Source: an uncultured Bacilli bacterium
GTDB taxonomy: Bacteria > Bacillota_I > Bacilli_A > RF39 > UBA660
Assembly (NCBI GenBank): GCA_947856335.1
Contig: CANUCD010000012.1
Location: 1-14,791 of the forward strand
Reading direction: 5' to 3'
DNA length: 14,791 nucleotides
The notes below the pieces were generated by a model, which made no database searches, had not been told where the DNA came from, and was given only the letters and a program-made list of their open reading frames with translations. A program made the position numbers and the translations under genes. Numbering within the stretch: position 1 is the stretch's first letter; each line of letters begins with the position of its first letter. Of this stretch, positions 6,813 to 13,887 are shown piece by piece.

Positions 6813-7787
6813 ATGAAAAACGATAAGAGGATTAAAACTTATAATAATCGCTTTATAAGAGAATTAGATAGAGCTATTTTAACAGTAGAACCAACTTTAA
6901 TAGATGTTTTTACTAGTTTTTATGGTGAAGAGTATCGAAGTAAAATAAAAAATATAATTAAAAATGTGAATTATGTTTACTTTCTATCTTTTAGTTTTTT
7001 AGAAGCTTTAAATCGAGAGGGAATGTTAAATCATAAGGATAGAAAAATAGTTGAATACTATCTAACTTATTTAAGAAAGTTAAAAGGAAAAAATGAGATT
7101 TATCTTGCTAAAAAAATATTAGTGGGTCCTCGTTATGATGAAAGCTTTTTGGAAAACGAACAATTATTAGCTATAATAAAGTCTGGAACACCTACTTTTA
7201 CGCTTTTTACTGATGAAGATGAAGCTAAATTTTACCGAACTATATTTTTACCTATTTATACTATAAATTTAAAGATTATTATTCACGAGATAAATCATGC
7301 TTTTATGGTTGATGCTATATGTGAAACAGAAGAAGAGCTTGTTATTCCAAGTTTGTTTATGAATATTGATTGTGAAGAGTTAATCAATGATTATATGGCA
7401 GAACAAATATTAGGAGAATATAAAAGAAAAAAAGGAATTATCCCTGATTGTTTAAAAAGATTTACCTTTCATACATTTTATGAAGATAAGTATTATTTAA
7501 TAGAATCATTTTATTATGTCTTTGAACGAGTTATAAAAATTAGCATTATGACAGGTAGTTTTAATTTATTATGGGAGTATGCTGGTAAAAATAATTTTGA
7601 GAGTTTTTGCTCTTTAATTAAGGAGTATCAGGCAAAAGAGTGTAGTAATAAAGAACTTTTGATGTTAGAAAAATTAGTATTAAACATGATGGAGGATGCT
7701 TCTTTGATAAAAGGAATAGATATAGAAACTTATTTTAATGAGTTAGAAAGACAAGGACATTTTGTTAGGAGATTAAAAAAGGAGTAA
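6813..7787 (+). CDS. Uncharacterised protein with a HEXXH zinc-metalloprotease-like motif
   Basis: I do not recognise the family of this 324-residue protein. The striking feature is IIHEINHAF with HEINH at residues 158-162, preceded by a hydrophobic stretch, as in zincin active-site helices. About 27 residues later comes CEELINDYMAEQIL (187-200). Its acidic residues E188, E189, D193 and E197 are candidates for the third zinc ligand. The spacing recalls the HExxH...E-x-x-x-N-x-(F/Y)-A arrangement of ImmA/IrrE-like peptidases, though no XRE repressor partner is present. There is no signal peptide or membrane segment, so the protein should be cytosolic. The ATG begins one base after the exonuclease stop and lacks a clear Shine-Dalgarno, so expression is probably by translational coupling. 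The metalloprotease function is inference. Confidence 0.7.
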   Translation: MKNDKRIKTYNNRFIRELDRAILTVEPTLIDVFTSFYGEEYRSKIKNIIKNVNYVYFLSFSFLEALNREGMLNHKDRKIVEYYLTYLRKLKGKNEIYLAKKILVGPRYDESFLENEQLLAIIKSGTPTFTLFTDEDEAKFYRTIFLPIYTINLKIIIHEINHAFMVDAICETEEELVIPSLFMNIDCEELINDYMAEQILGEYKRKKGIIPDCLKRFTFHTFYEDKYYLIESFYYVFERVIKISIMTGSFNLLWEYAGKNNFESFCSLIKEYQAKECSNKELLMLEKLVLNMMEDASLIKGIDIETYFNELERQGHFVRRLKKE

Positions 7788-7789
7788 AT

Positions 7790-8500
7790 ATGAATTTATT
7801 AAAAAAACATAAATTGATAGTTTTTATTATAATTGTTTTATTAGTGGGAATAAGTTTACCATTTCTTTTTACTCTTTATGAGAAATATAAGCCTTATTAT
7901 ACAGCATTAGATTTTAATATTACGACTGTTTATAGTAGTGTGGATGCTAATAATAATGGAATTGATGATTATACGGATATTTTGCTTGGAGCTAGAATGG
8001 ATGCTAATAATCATCCGACTTATGACGGAAGATATTGGAGTAATGGATATCCTCCTGATAATATTGGAGTTTGTACAGATGTTATATGGAGAGCTTTTAA
8101 AAATGCAGGATATAATTTAAGAGAGATGGTAGATACAGATATTTTAAGGAGAAATGATGAGGCTTATCATATAAAATATCCTGATTCAAATATTGATTTT
8201 CGCAGAGTTGGGAACTTATTTGTCTTTTTTTCTTCGTATGCAGAGAGTAAAACTCTTGATATAAATAAAATAGAGGAATGGCAACCAGGAGATATAGTTA
8301 TATTTGGGGAGTATCAACATATAGGTATTATTAGTGATAAGAGAAATCGTCATGGTGAACCTTATGTTATTCATAATTCAGGTCAACCATTAAGAGAAGA
8401 AGATATTTTAAGAAAGAGAGCTAAAAAAGATCCTATTACTGGTCATTTTAGATGGGATGCGTCTAAAATAGAAGATATATTGATTTACTGGGAAGATTAG
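7790..8500 (+). CDS. Membrane-anchored DUF1287 family protein
   Basis: The 236-residue product has a basic start and one hydrophobic segment (about residues 9-29), consistent with a signal anchor or uncleaved signal peptide, so the rest should face outside. The body matches the DUF1287 family in its landmarks: GVCTDVIWRAFKNAGYNL (C95), SNIDFRRVGNLFVFF, WQPGDIVIF (164-172), HIGIISDKRN (H177) and PYVIHN (H195). This order of Cys, His, His resembles NlpC/P60-like peptidases, but the activity is not established. Residues 52-60 (DANNNGIDD) form a near-ideal EF-hand/dockerin-like calcium loop. Its Shine-Dalgarno (GGAG, 7781-7784) is inside the end of the preceding gene. It is probably the last gene of the engB operon and may act at the cell wall. 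Confidence 0.82.
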   Translation: MNLLKKHKLIVFIIIVLLVGISLPFLFTLYEKYKPYYTALDFNITTVYSSVDANNNGIDDYTDILLGARMDANNHPTYDGRYWSNGYPPDNIGVCTDVIWRAFKNAGYNLREMVDTDILRRNDEAYHIKYPDSNIDFRRVGNLFVFFSSYAESKTLDINKIEEWQPGDIVIFGEYQHIGIISDKRNRHGEPYVIHNSGQPLREEDILRKRAKKDPITGHFRWDASKIEDILIYWED

Positions 8501-8519
8501 TAAATTATCTTCAACAAAT

Positions 8520-8549
8520 TTGACACGGAGTTATTAGCAGTGATATAAT
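8520..8549 (+). promoter_or_regulatory. Strong promoter of the GDPD-like gene
   Basis: A perfect TTGACA (8520-8525) and a perfect extended -10 TGA-TATAAT (8541-8549) are 18 bases apart (hexamer to hexamer). A strong Shine-Dalgarno AGGGGGG (8560-8566) follows. The gene is set up for independent, efficient expression. Confidence 0.88.
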
Positions 8550-8573
8550 TAAGTCGTTTAGGGGGGAATACTA

Positions 8574-9278
8574 ATGGATATTATAGCTCATACGGCAAGT
8601 TTAAAGCCTGATAGAAAAACACTTTTAAAATTAAAAAGTAACTTAGATTATACTAAAATTGAGCTTGATTTTCGTTTAACAAAGGATGATGAACTTGTTT
8701 GGTCTCATAGTCCTAAAATAAATGGGGAATATATTAGCTATACTAATTATCGCAGTCTTGGAAATGTTTTGACTTTAGAAGATGTTTTAGAAATATTTAA
8801 TCATGAGAAAGCACTTATTATAGAATTAAAGGGATATCCTAAAAATTTAGAAAATCGTTATGATATTTTGTTAAAATGTTTATCTTCATTATATTATTAT
8901 CATAATTTGATTGAAGTAGAAAGTTTTAATGAACGTCTAATAAAAAGTTTATTAGAATTACAAAGAAAAGGCGAACTATCTTTTGTTCAATACGGGTTAA
9001 TTATCAATCTTTTTAAAACCTTTTTATTTCGAAAGCATTTTTCTCAAGAATACAGAAATATTCAGTTTATAGCATTATCTAATGAGTTATTTGAGTGGCC
9101 TATAGTGGGTGGGGATTATAAAATATATCGGGAAGTATTCCCACATGCTCGAGAATATGCTTGGAGTTGGGATGCAGTATATAAAGAGACGGAAAAACGT
9201 ATTTTAAACTATATAACTAAGGGAGTTGATGGAATTGCTACTTCTAATCCTACTTTAGTTAAAAAGCTTGTAAAATAA
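8574..9278 (+). CDS. Glycerophosphodiester phosphodiesterase-like protein, divergent active site
   Basis: This 234-residue protein has the GDPD-type TIM-barrel landmarks: N-terminal IAH (H6), IELDFRLTKDDELVWSH (E30, D32, H45), LTLEDVLEIF, IIELKG (E84, K86), VESFNERLI, and C-terminal GVDGIATSNP. GDPD enzymes hydrolyse deacylated phospholipids such as glycerophosphocholine to glycerol 3-phosphate and an alcohol. Two canonical features are altered: the HRG at the first strand is HTA, so the phosphate-binding arginine is missing, and the usual ENT motif cannot be found. Both histidines and the acidic metal ligands remain. An active but different phosphodiesterase or phospholipase-like enzyme is therefore plausible, since sphingomyelinase D-type relatives also lack that arginine. 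There is no signal peptide, so it is probably cytosolic. It has its own promoter. Confidence 0.8.
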   Translation: MDIIAHTASLKPDRKTLLKLKSNLDYTKIELDFRLTKDDELVWSHSPKINGEYISYTNYRSLGNVLTLEDVLEIFNHEKALIIELKGYPKNLENRYDILLKCLSSLYYYHNLIEVESFNERLIKSLLELQRKGELSFVQYGLIINLFKTFLFRKHFSQEYRNIQFIALSNELFEWPIVGGDYKIYREVFPHAREYAWSWDAVYKETEKRILNYITKGVDGIATSNPTLVKKLVK

Positions 9279-9280
9279 TT

Positions 9281-9308
9281 TTGACAAATACTAATTTTGT
9301 GTTATAAT
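9281..9308 (+). promoter_or_regulatory. Promoter of the rimP-nusA-infB operon
   Basis: A perfect TTGACA (9281-9286) and a perfect TATAAT (9303-9308) are 16 bases apart, with the extended TG at 9300-9301. The predicted start near 9315 is about 57 bases before rimP. It begins three bases after the upstream stop codon. Confidence 0.9.
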
Positions 9309-9323
9309 TAAATAGACAGATTT

Positions 9324-9352
9324 AAGTGGGCATAATATTCCCACTTTTATTA
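9324..9352 (+). terminator. Terminator-like leader hairpin (candidate attenuator) before rimP
   Basis: AAGTGGG (9324-9330) pairs perfectly with CCCACTT (9340-9346) around a 9-base loop and is followed by TTTTATTATTATAA. It lies downstream of the operon promoter, so every transcript must pass it. It could also end readthrough from the GDPD-like gene. The interrupted U-tract suits a weak, NusA-stimulated terminator. In B. subtilis the same operon is known to be autoregulated by NusA-dependent termination in its leader. Confidence 0.7.
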
Positions 9353-9371
9353 TTATAATAAAGAGGTGTGT

Positions 9372-9638
9372 ATGAAAAAAGATTTAGAAGAATTAAAGAT
9401 TCTTATAAAGGATGCTTTAAAAGAAAAAGAAATTATTGTTGATAGTATTTCTTATGAAAAGAATAGTGGCAATTATTATGTTTTATCAGTAGTACTTGAT
9501 AAAGCTTTAGGTATTGATTTAGATACGATTGTAGAGGCAACTAATATAATAAATCCAATTGTAGATGATTATGATTTTACGGATGATTCATATATATTAG
9601 ATGTAACATCAAAGGAAAGAGGAGAAGAAAATGAATAG
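9372..9638 (+). CDS. rimP: Ribosome maturation factor RimP, N-terminal domain only
   Basis: RimP assists 30S subunit maturation. The 88-residue product matches only the N-terminal RimP domain: VLDKALGIDLDTIVEATNIINPIVDDYDF then DDSYILDVTS, which corresponds to the usual YxLEVSSPG. Normal RimP is about 150 residues and continues into an SH3-like C-terminal domain. Here the reading frame stops ten residues later and nusA already begins, so no space for that domain exists. The final residues KERGEENE are encoded by the purine-rich sequence that serves as the nusA ribosome binding site. ATG 9372 is chosen because AGAGG lies just upstream. A GTG at 9366 is in frame but would overlap that site. Position before nusA confirms the identity. 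Confidence 0.82.
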   Translation: MKKDLEELKILIKDALKEKEIIVDSISYEKNSGNYYVLSVVLDKALGIDLDTIVEATNIINPIVDDYDFTDDSYILDVTSKERGEENE

Positions 9639-10743
9639 TGAAGAATTTATTAAGGCAGTTAAAAATATTGTAAAAGAAAAGGGAATTAGTGAAGATGTTG
9701 TATTTGAGGGAATGGAACAAGCTTTAATGACTGCTTATAAAAAGAATTTTGATTCTAAGACTAATGTTAGGGTAGATATTAACCGTGAGACAGGAGAAAT
9801 AAAGGTATATTCTTATTTAGTTGTGGTAGATGATGTTGATTATGGTAGTGAAGAAGTAGATGAGGAAGGAAACATTGTTAAAATACCACCTAAAATTAAC
9901 CCAGATGCGCAAATTATATTAGAACAAGCAGAAGAAATAGTGCCTGGTATTAAAGTGGGAGAGACTATCGAAAAGGAAGTTACCCCAAAAGATTTTGGAC
10001 GTGTTGCAGCATCTACAGCTAAGCAAGTATTAACTCAAAGAATTAGAGAAGCAGAAAAAAATAGTTTGATAGAAGAATTCCAAGATAAAGAAGGCGAAAT
10101 GTTACTTGGTTTAGTTGCTATGGAAGATTCTAAAAATTATTTTATTGATTTAGGTAGAACTAGAGGACTTTTACCAAAGAGTGAAATTATTCCAGGTGAG
10201 ACTATTAAAATGGGTTCTAATATTCGTGTTTATGTAACAAAAATAGAAACTAATTCTAAAGGACCTCTTATTTTACTGTCAAGAAAACATTATGGTTTTG
10301 TAAGACGTCTTTGTGAACTTGAAATTCCTGAACTTGGAGATGGTACTTTAATAATGCATGCGTGTGTAAGAGAAGCTGGAATTCGTAGTAAAGTTGCTGT
10401 ATCATCTACTGTTGATAGAATAGATGCGATTGGAACTTGTATTGGAGAGCGTGGATCACGTCTGGCAAGTATTTTAAAGGAATTAAATGGCGAAAAATTA
10501 GATTTTGTATTATATAGTGATAATCCAGAAGAATTTATTAAGAAAGCTTTAACACCTGCTAAGAATGCAATTGTAAATATTACAGATGCTACTAAAAAAG
10601 AAGCTTTAGCAGTTGTTTCAAATGAAGAGTTACCACTTGCCATTGGTAAGGGTGGAAATAATATTCGTCTTGCTAGTCGTCTTACTAAATATAAAATAAA
10701 TATAAAGACAATGGAACAAATAAATGCTGAGGGAAATAAATAA
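9631..10743 (+). CDS. nusA: Transcription termination/antitermination factor NusA
   Basis: NusA binds RNA polymerase and modulates pausing, intrinsic termination and antitermination. The 370-residue protein has the length and domain order of B. subtilis NusA: an N-terminal polymerase-binding domain (1-about 125), S1 (about 155-220), KH1 with GERG at 272-275, and KH2 with GKGG at 339-342 (LPLAIGKGGNNIRLASRLT). There is no C-terminal acidic repeat, as usual in Firmicutes. It overlaps rimP by eight bases (ATGAATAG) and has a strong AGAGGAG site upstream. NusA is likely to act on the hairpin in its own operon leader; that part is inference from B. subtilis. Confidence 0.95.
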   Translation: MNSEEFIKAVKNIVKEKGISEDVVFEGMEQALMTAYKKNFDSKTNVRVDINRETGEIKVYSYLVVVDDVDYGSEEVDEEGNIVKIPPKINPDAQIILEQAEEIVPGIKVGETIEKEVTPKDFGRVAASTAKQVLTQRIREAEKNSLIEEFQDKEGEMLLGLVAMEDSKNYFIDLGRTRGLLPKSEIIPGETIKMGSNIRVYVTKIETNSKGPLILLSRKHYGFVRRLCELEIPELGDGTLIMHACVREAGIRSKVAVSSTVDRIDAIGTCIGERGSRLASILKELNGEKLDFVLYSDNPEEFIKKALTPAKNAIVNITDATKKEALAVVSNEELPLAIGKGGNNIRLASRLTKYKINIKTMEQINAEGNK

Positions 10744-10744
10744 T

Positions 10745-11008
10745 ATGAAAGTAAAAAAAATTCCTATGCGTACTTGTGTTGTTACTAAAGAAAAGTGCGA
10801 GAAGAAAGAGTTGTTGCGAATTGTTAGAACTCCCCAAAATGAAGTAATTATTGATGTTTATGGAAAAAGTAATGGTAGAGGAGCTTATTTAAAAAAGAAT
10901 AGACAAGTAATTTTAAAAGCAAAATCTACTAAAATATTAGATAAAGTATTAGAAGTAGAAATACCTGATATAGTTTATGATGAAGCAATTAAAATATGTG
11001 AAAAATAA
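10745..11008 (+). CDS. ylxR: YlxR/RnpM family RNA-binding protein
   Basis: The 87-residue product matches the YlxR (DUF448) family. It has the N-terminal MRTCVVTKEKCEKKELLRIVR block, then IDVYGKSNGRGAYL with the conserved GRGAY at 44-48. The family usually has a more cysteine-rich start (RxCxxC); here only C11 of that pair is at the expected place. In B. subtilis the protein is called RnpM and has been reported to bind RNase P RNA. The ATG is chosen one base after the nusA stop, with GAGGG (10729-10733) upstream; an in-frame TTG at 10724 is unlikely. It is placed between nusA and infB as in Bacillus, but the ylxQ gene normally next to it is absent. Confidence 0.9.
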   Translation: MKVKKIPMRTCVVTKEKCEKKELLRIVRTPQNEVIIDVYGKSNGRGAYLKKNRQVILKAKSTKILDKVLEVEIPDIVYDEAIKICEK

Positions 11009-11029
11009 AAAAGAAAGGAGCAGGTTTAA

Positions 11030-13135
11030 ATGACAGTAAAAGAATATGCAGCAGATGTAAATTTAAGTGTCGCAGAGATATTAAAAAAGTGTAGTGATTT
11101 AGGAATTGAAGTAAAAACAAAAGATGATGTATTAAGTGATGAAGAAATTATATCACTTGATAATGCTATCAATTTGATTACTGAGGATGAAACTTTTGAG
11201 GAAGAAGATACAATAGATGAAGTAGTAGATGCTATTGTAGAAAGTAGTAATATTACTAAAAATATAAATATTACTGATAAAAAGCAAAAATTAAAAAAGA
11301 AGAAAGAACAAACAGAAACAAAAGATTATAGTCATCTAAAAAAAGAAATGTATAAAAATAAAAATAAGTTAAAGAAAAATAGTAAAGATGATAATATTAT
11401 TTTATTTAAAGATGGAATGACAGTAGGAGATTTAGCTAATGAATTAAATGTTAGTGGTACTGATATTATAAAAAAGCTAATGACGCTTGGTTTAATGATA
11501 TCTTTAAATCAAACTATTGATTATGAAAATGCTGAGATAGTAGCTTTAGAATATCAAAAGACGTTAAAAAGAGAAGAAACGCAAGATGTTGCAAATTTTG
11601 AAGAGTATGAGATAGTAGATGATGAAAAAGATTTAGTGGAAAGACCACCTATTGTTACAATTATGGGACATGTTGACCATGGTAAGACAACACTACTTGA
11701 TTATATTCGTAATTCTCATGTTGCTGAACATGAATTTGGGGGAATTACTCAACATATAGGTGCTTATCAAATAGAAGCTAATGGACATAAAATTACTTTT
11801 ATTGATACGCCTGGACATGCTGCTTTTACAGAAATGAGAGCTAGGGGTGCTAGTGTAACGGATATAGTAATCATAATTGTGGCTGCAGATGATGGGGTTA
11901 TGCCTCAGACTAAAGAAGCAATTGATCATGCTTTAAGTGCTAAAGTGCCTATTATTGTGGCAGTTAATAAAATTGATAAACCAAGTGCTAATCCTGAGAA
12001 AATCAGAACAGAAATGGCAGAGTTAAATATTACTCCAGAAGAATGGGGAGGTAGTGTTCCTTTTATTGATATTTCGGCTCATACAGGAGAGGGAATTGAT
12101 AAACTTTTAGAAACGATTCTAGCAATTAGTGAAGTAAATGAGTTAAAAGCTAATCCTAAAAGATATGCTGTTGGTTCAGTTATTGAATCTCGTCAAGATA
12201 AAAATATCGGAGGTATTGCAAGTTTACTTATTTTAAATGGTACACTTCGTATTGGAGATCCAGTAGTTGTTGGGACAAGTTATGGTAAAGTAAGAACAAT
12301 GAAAAATGACTTGGGAGTTGCAATTATTGAGGCAGAACCAGGAATGCCTGTAGAAATTACAGGATTAAACGATAATCCGAGTGCTGGTGATAAATTTATG
12401 GCTTTTGAAACTGAAAGAGAAGCTAAAGAAGTAGCAGAAAAAAGAGCACTTCATGCTAAAGAAAATAAGTATAAGAAAGATATTATTTCTTTAGATGACT
12501 TATTTAGTAAAATAAATGGGGGACAAAAAGAAATCAATATTGTTTTAAAAGCAGATGTTCGTGGTAGTGAGGAAGCTGTTAAAAATAGTCTTCTTAAAAT
12601 TGATGTAGAGGGCGTTAAGATAAATGTTATTCGTTCGGGAATAGGTACAATTACAGAAAGTGATATTGTTCTTGCTAATGCGTCTAATGCTATTATTATT
12701 GGTTTTAATGTTGTTTTATCTAATCAAACAAAAGAAATGGCTAAAGAATATAATGTAGATGTTCGACTTTATACAGTTATATATAAGTGTATTGAAGAAA
12801 TAGAGCTTGCTATGAAAGGAATGCTTGATCCAGAGTTTGTAGAAAAAGTTCTTGGAAGTGCTTTAATTAGAAAGATATTTAAGTTTTCTAAAGTTGGAAA
12901 TATTGCTGGGTCTTATGTAACGGATGGAATTATTAAAAATGGTGCAAAGGTTAGACTTATTCGGGATGGAGTGATTGTATATGATGGTACAATACATTCT
13001 GTTCAAAGAGAAAAAGATAGTGTTAAGGAAGTAAAAAAGGGATATGAATGTGGTATTACTTTAGATAATTTTAGTGATATTAAAATAGGAGATACTTTAG
13101 AATGCTATGAGATGGTGGAGGTTAAAAATGCCTAG
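11030..13135 (+). CDS. infB: Translation initiation factor IF-2
   Basis: IF-2 is the GTPase that brings formyl-Met-tRNA to the 30S subunit and promotes subunit joining. The 701-residue protein starts with an IF2_N-type domain (1-about 50). A lysine/glutamate-rich linker follows (about 50-120), then a second IF2_N domain (about 127-176). The G domain begins at RPPIVTIMGHVDHGKTT. Its motifs are G1 213-221, G2 GGITQ (237-241), G3 DTPGH (259-263), G4 NKID (313-316) and G5 SA (349-350). Domains II, III and the initiator-tRNA-binding domain IV follow. The start has a good AAAGGAG (11014-11020). The length is close to B. subtilis IF-2. It overlaps rbfA by eight bases (ATGCCTAG). Confidence 0.97.
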   Translation: MTVKEYAADVNLSVAEILKKCSDLGIEVKTKDDVLSDEEIISLDNAINLITEDETFEEEDTIDEVVDAIVESSNITKNINITDKKQKLKKKKEQTETKDYSHLKKEMYKNKNKLKKNSKDDNIILFKDGMTVGDLANELNVSGTDIIKKLMTLGLMISLNQTIDYENAEIVALEYQKTLKREETQDVANFEEYEIVDDEKDLVERPPIVTIMGHVDHGKTTLLDYIRNSHVAEHEFGGITQHIGAYQIEANGHKITFIDTPGHAAFTEMRARGASVTDIVIIIVAADDGVMPQTKEAIDHALSAKVPIIVAVNKIDKPSANPEKIRTEMAELNITPEEWGGSVPFIDISAHTGEGIDKLLETILAISEVNELKANPKRYAVGSVIESRQDKNIGGIASLLILNGTLRIGDPVVVGTSYGKVRTMKNDLGVAIIEAEPGMPVEITGLNDNPSAGDKFMAFETEREAKEVAEKRALHAKENKYKKDIISLDDLFSKINGGQKEINIVLKADVRGSEEAVKNSLLKIDVEGVKINVIRSGIGTITESDIVLANASNAIIIGFNVVLSNQTKEMAKEYNVDVRLYTVIYKCIEEIELAMKGMLDPEFVEKVLGSALIRKIFKFSKVGNIAGSYVTDGIIKNGAKVRLIRDGVIVYDGTIHSVQREKDSVKEVKKGYECGITLDNFSDIKIGDTLECYEMVEVKNA

Positions 13136-13505
13136 TCATAAAATAGCTAAAATATCTAGTGATATTGCTAGAGTTATTAGTGAAATACTTTTTGAAGAAG
13201 CAAAAGATGATTTGCTAAAAACAACTACGATTACTGGATGTAAGGTATCAAGAGATTTAGGGTATGCTAAAGTATACTTTACATCTCTTAGTAGTATGGA
13301 TAAAAAAACAATAGTAAAAGAAGTTAATGAAGCAAGTTCTTTTATTCGAGGAAAGTTGGCAGAAAAAGTAGATTTAAGACATACACCTATTTTAGAATTT
13401 GTTTATGATGATTCTATCGAATATGCTAATAATATTGAAAATATTATTAAAGAAATCAATGAGAGTGATGAAGATGAAAAGAAGTCTGAAAATTATAATG
13501 GATAA
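13128..13505 (+). CDS. rbfA: 30S ribosome-binding factor RbfA
   Basis: RbfA is a KH-fold protein that binds pre-30S subunits and helps process the 5' end of 16S rRNA. The 125-residue product begins with the amphipathic helix KIAKISSDIARVISEIL and contains the strand SRDLGYAKVYFTSLS. The closing region NEASSFIRGKLAEKVDLRHTPILEFVYDDS is typical of the family. The acidic C-terminus (ESDEDEKKSENYNG) is not conserved. ATG 13128 is chosen over an upstream in-frame start at 13107 because it follows GGTGGAGG (13114-13121) and gives the family start. The YlxP gene that lies between infB and rbfA in B. subtilis is missing here. RbfA belongs with RimP and IF-2 in small-subunit maturation and initiation. 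Confidence 0.93.
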   Translation: MPSHKIAKISSDIARVISEILFEEAKDDLLKTTTITGCKVSRDLGYAKVYFTSLSSMDKKTIVKEVNEASSFIRGKLAEKVDLRHTPILEFVYDDSIEYANNIENIIKEINESDEDEKKSENYNG

Positions 13506-13887
13506 ATTAAGTGAAAATGAAGAATATTTACTTTTAAAAAAATTTCCTGATAAAAAAGATGATATTAAATTATATCAAGAAGCAGCTTATTTTCAAATAC
13601 ATAAGCTTTATTATCAAGAGTTTTTTATGGGATATATGGTTTTATTTTTAGGACATCATTCTATAGAGAGTAATGATGCTTCTATTGAAGATATTGGTTT
13701 TTTAGGAAATGATGAATTGTTAAAACCGATTATGTTTTATTTATTAAATAAAGTTAGTCAACATAAAGTACTTACTTATCCATTTAAACAAGTATATTAT
13801 GATAAAGAAAAATTTGATGATATTTATTTAGAGTTGTTTTCGTCTTTAAATTGGCAGCAGGAGGAACAAGAATATTGTCGGGGTTAA
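13498..13887 (+). CDS. Uncharacterised small protein between rbfA and truB
   Basis: I do not recognise this 129-residue protein. It has no signal peptide. One moderately hydrophobic stretch, with MGYMVLFLGHH at about residues 44-54, is short for a membrane helix. The rest is a mix of charged and aromatic residues that suggests a small folded helical protein, with many Tyr and Phe (QEAAYFQIHKLYYQEFF). The ATG at 13498 overlaps the rbfA stop by eight bases (ATGGATAA), the same geometry as the nusA and rbfA starts. ATG at 13474 or 13468 are alternatives with a slightly better upstream purine run. The gene overlaps truB by 13 bases, and its 3' end encodes the truB ribosome binding site. Codon use looks like its neighbours. 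Its position suggests an RNA- or ribosome-related role, but that is only context. Confidence 0.75.
   Translation: MDKLSENEEYLLLKKFPDKKDDIKLYQEAAYFQIHKLYYQEFFMGYMVLFLGHHSIESNDASIEDIGFLGNDELLKPIMFYLLNKVSQHKVLTYPFKQVYYDKEKFDDIYLELFSSLNWQQEEQEYCRG

Noticed and set aside
7938..8120. Forward open frame of 60 codons within the DUF1287 gene
   Set aside because: It is an out-of-frame Met/Ile/Leu-rich translation of the repeated GATNATAAT-type codons, with no start signal.
8492..8512. Hairpin GAAGAT/ATCTTC at the end of the DUF1287 gene as a terminator
   Set aside because: The stem is only six AT-rich pairs and is followed by AACAAATT with no U-tract. The next gene has its own promoter regardless.
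10290..10643. Antisense open frame of 117 codons inside nusA
   Set aside because: It is a shadow of the S1/KH coding region, with no ribosome binding site or recognisable protein.
11693..11929. Antisense open frame inside infB
   Set aside because: It lies opposite the conserved GTPase domain and shows no independent evidence.
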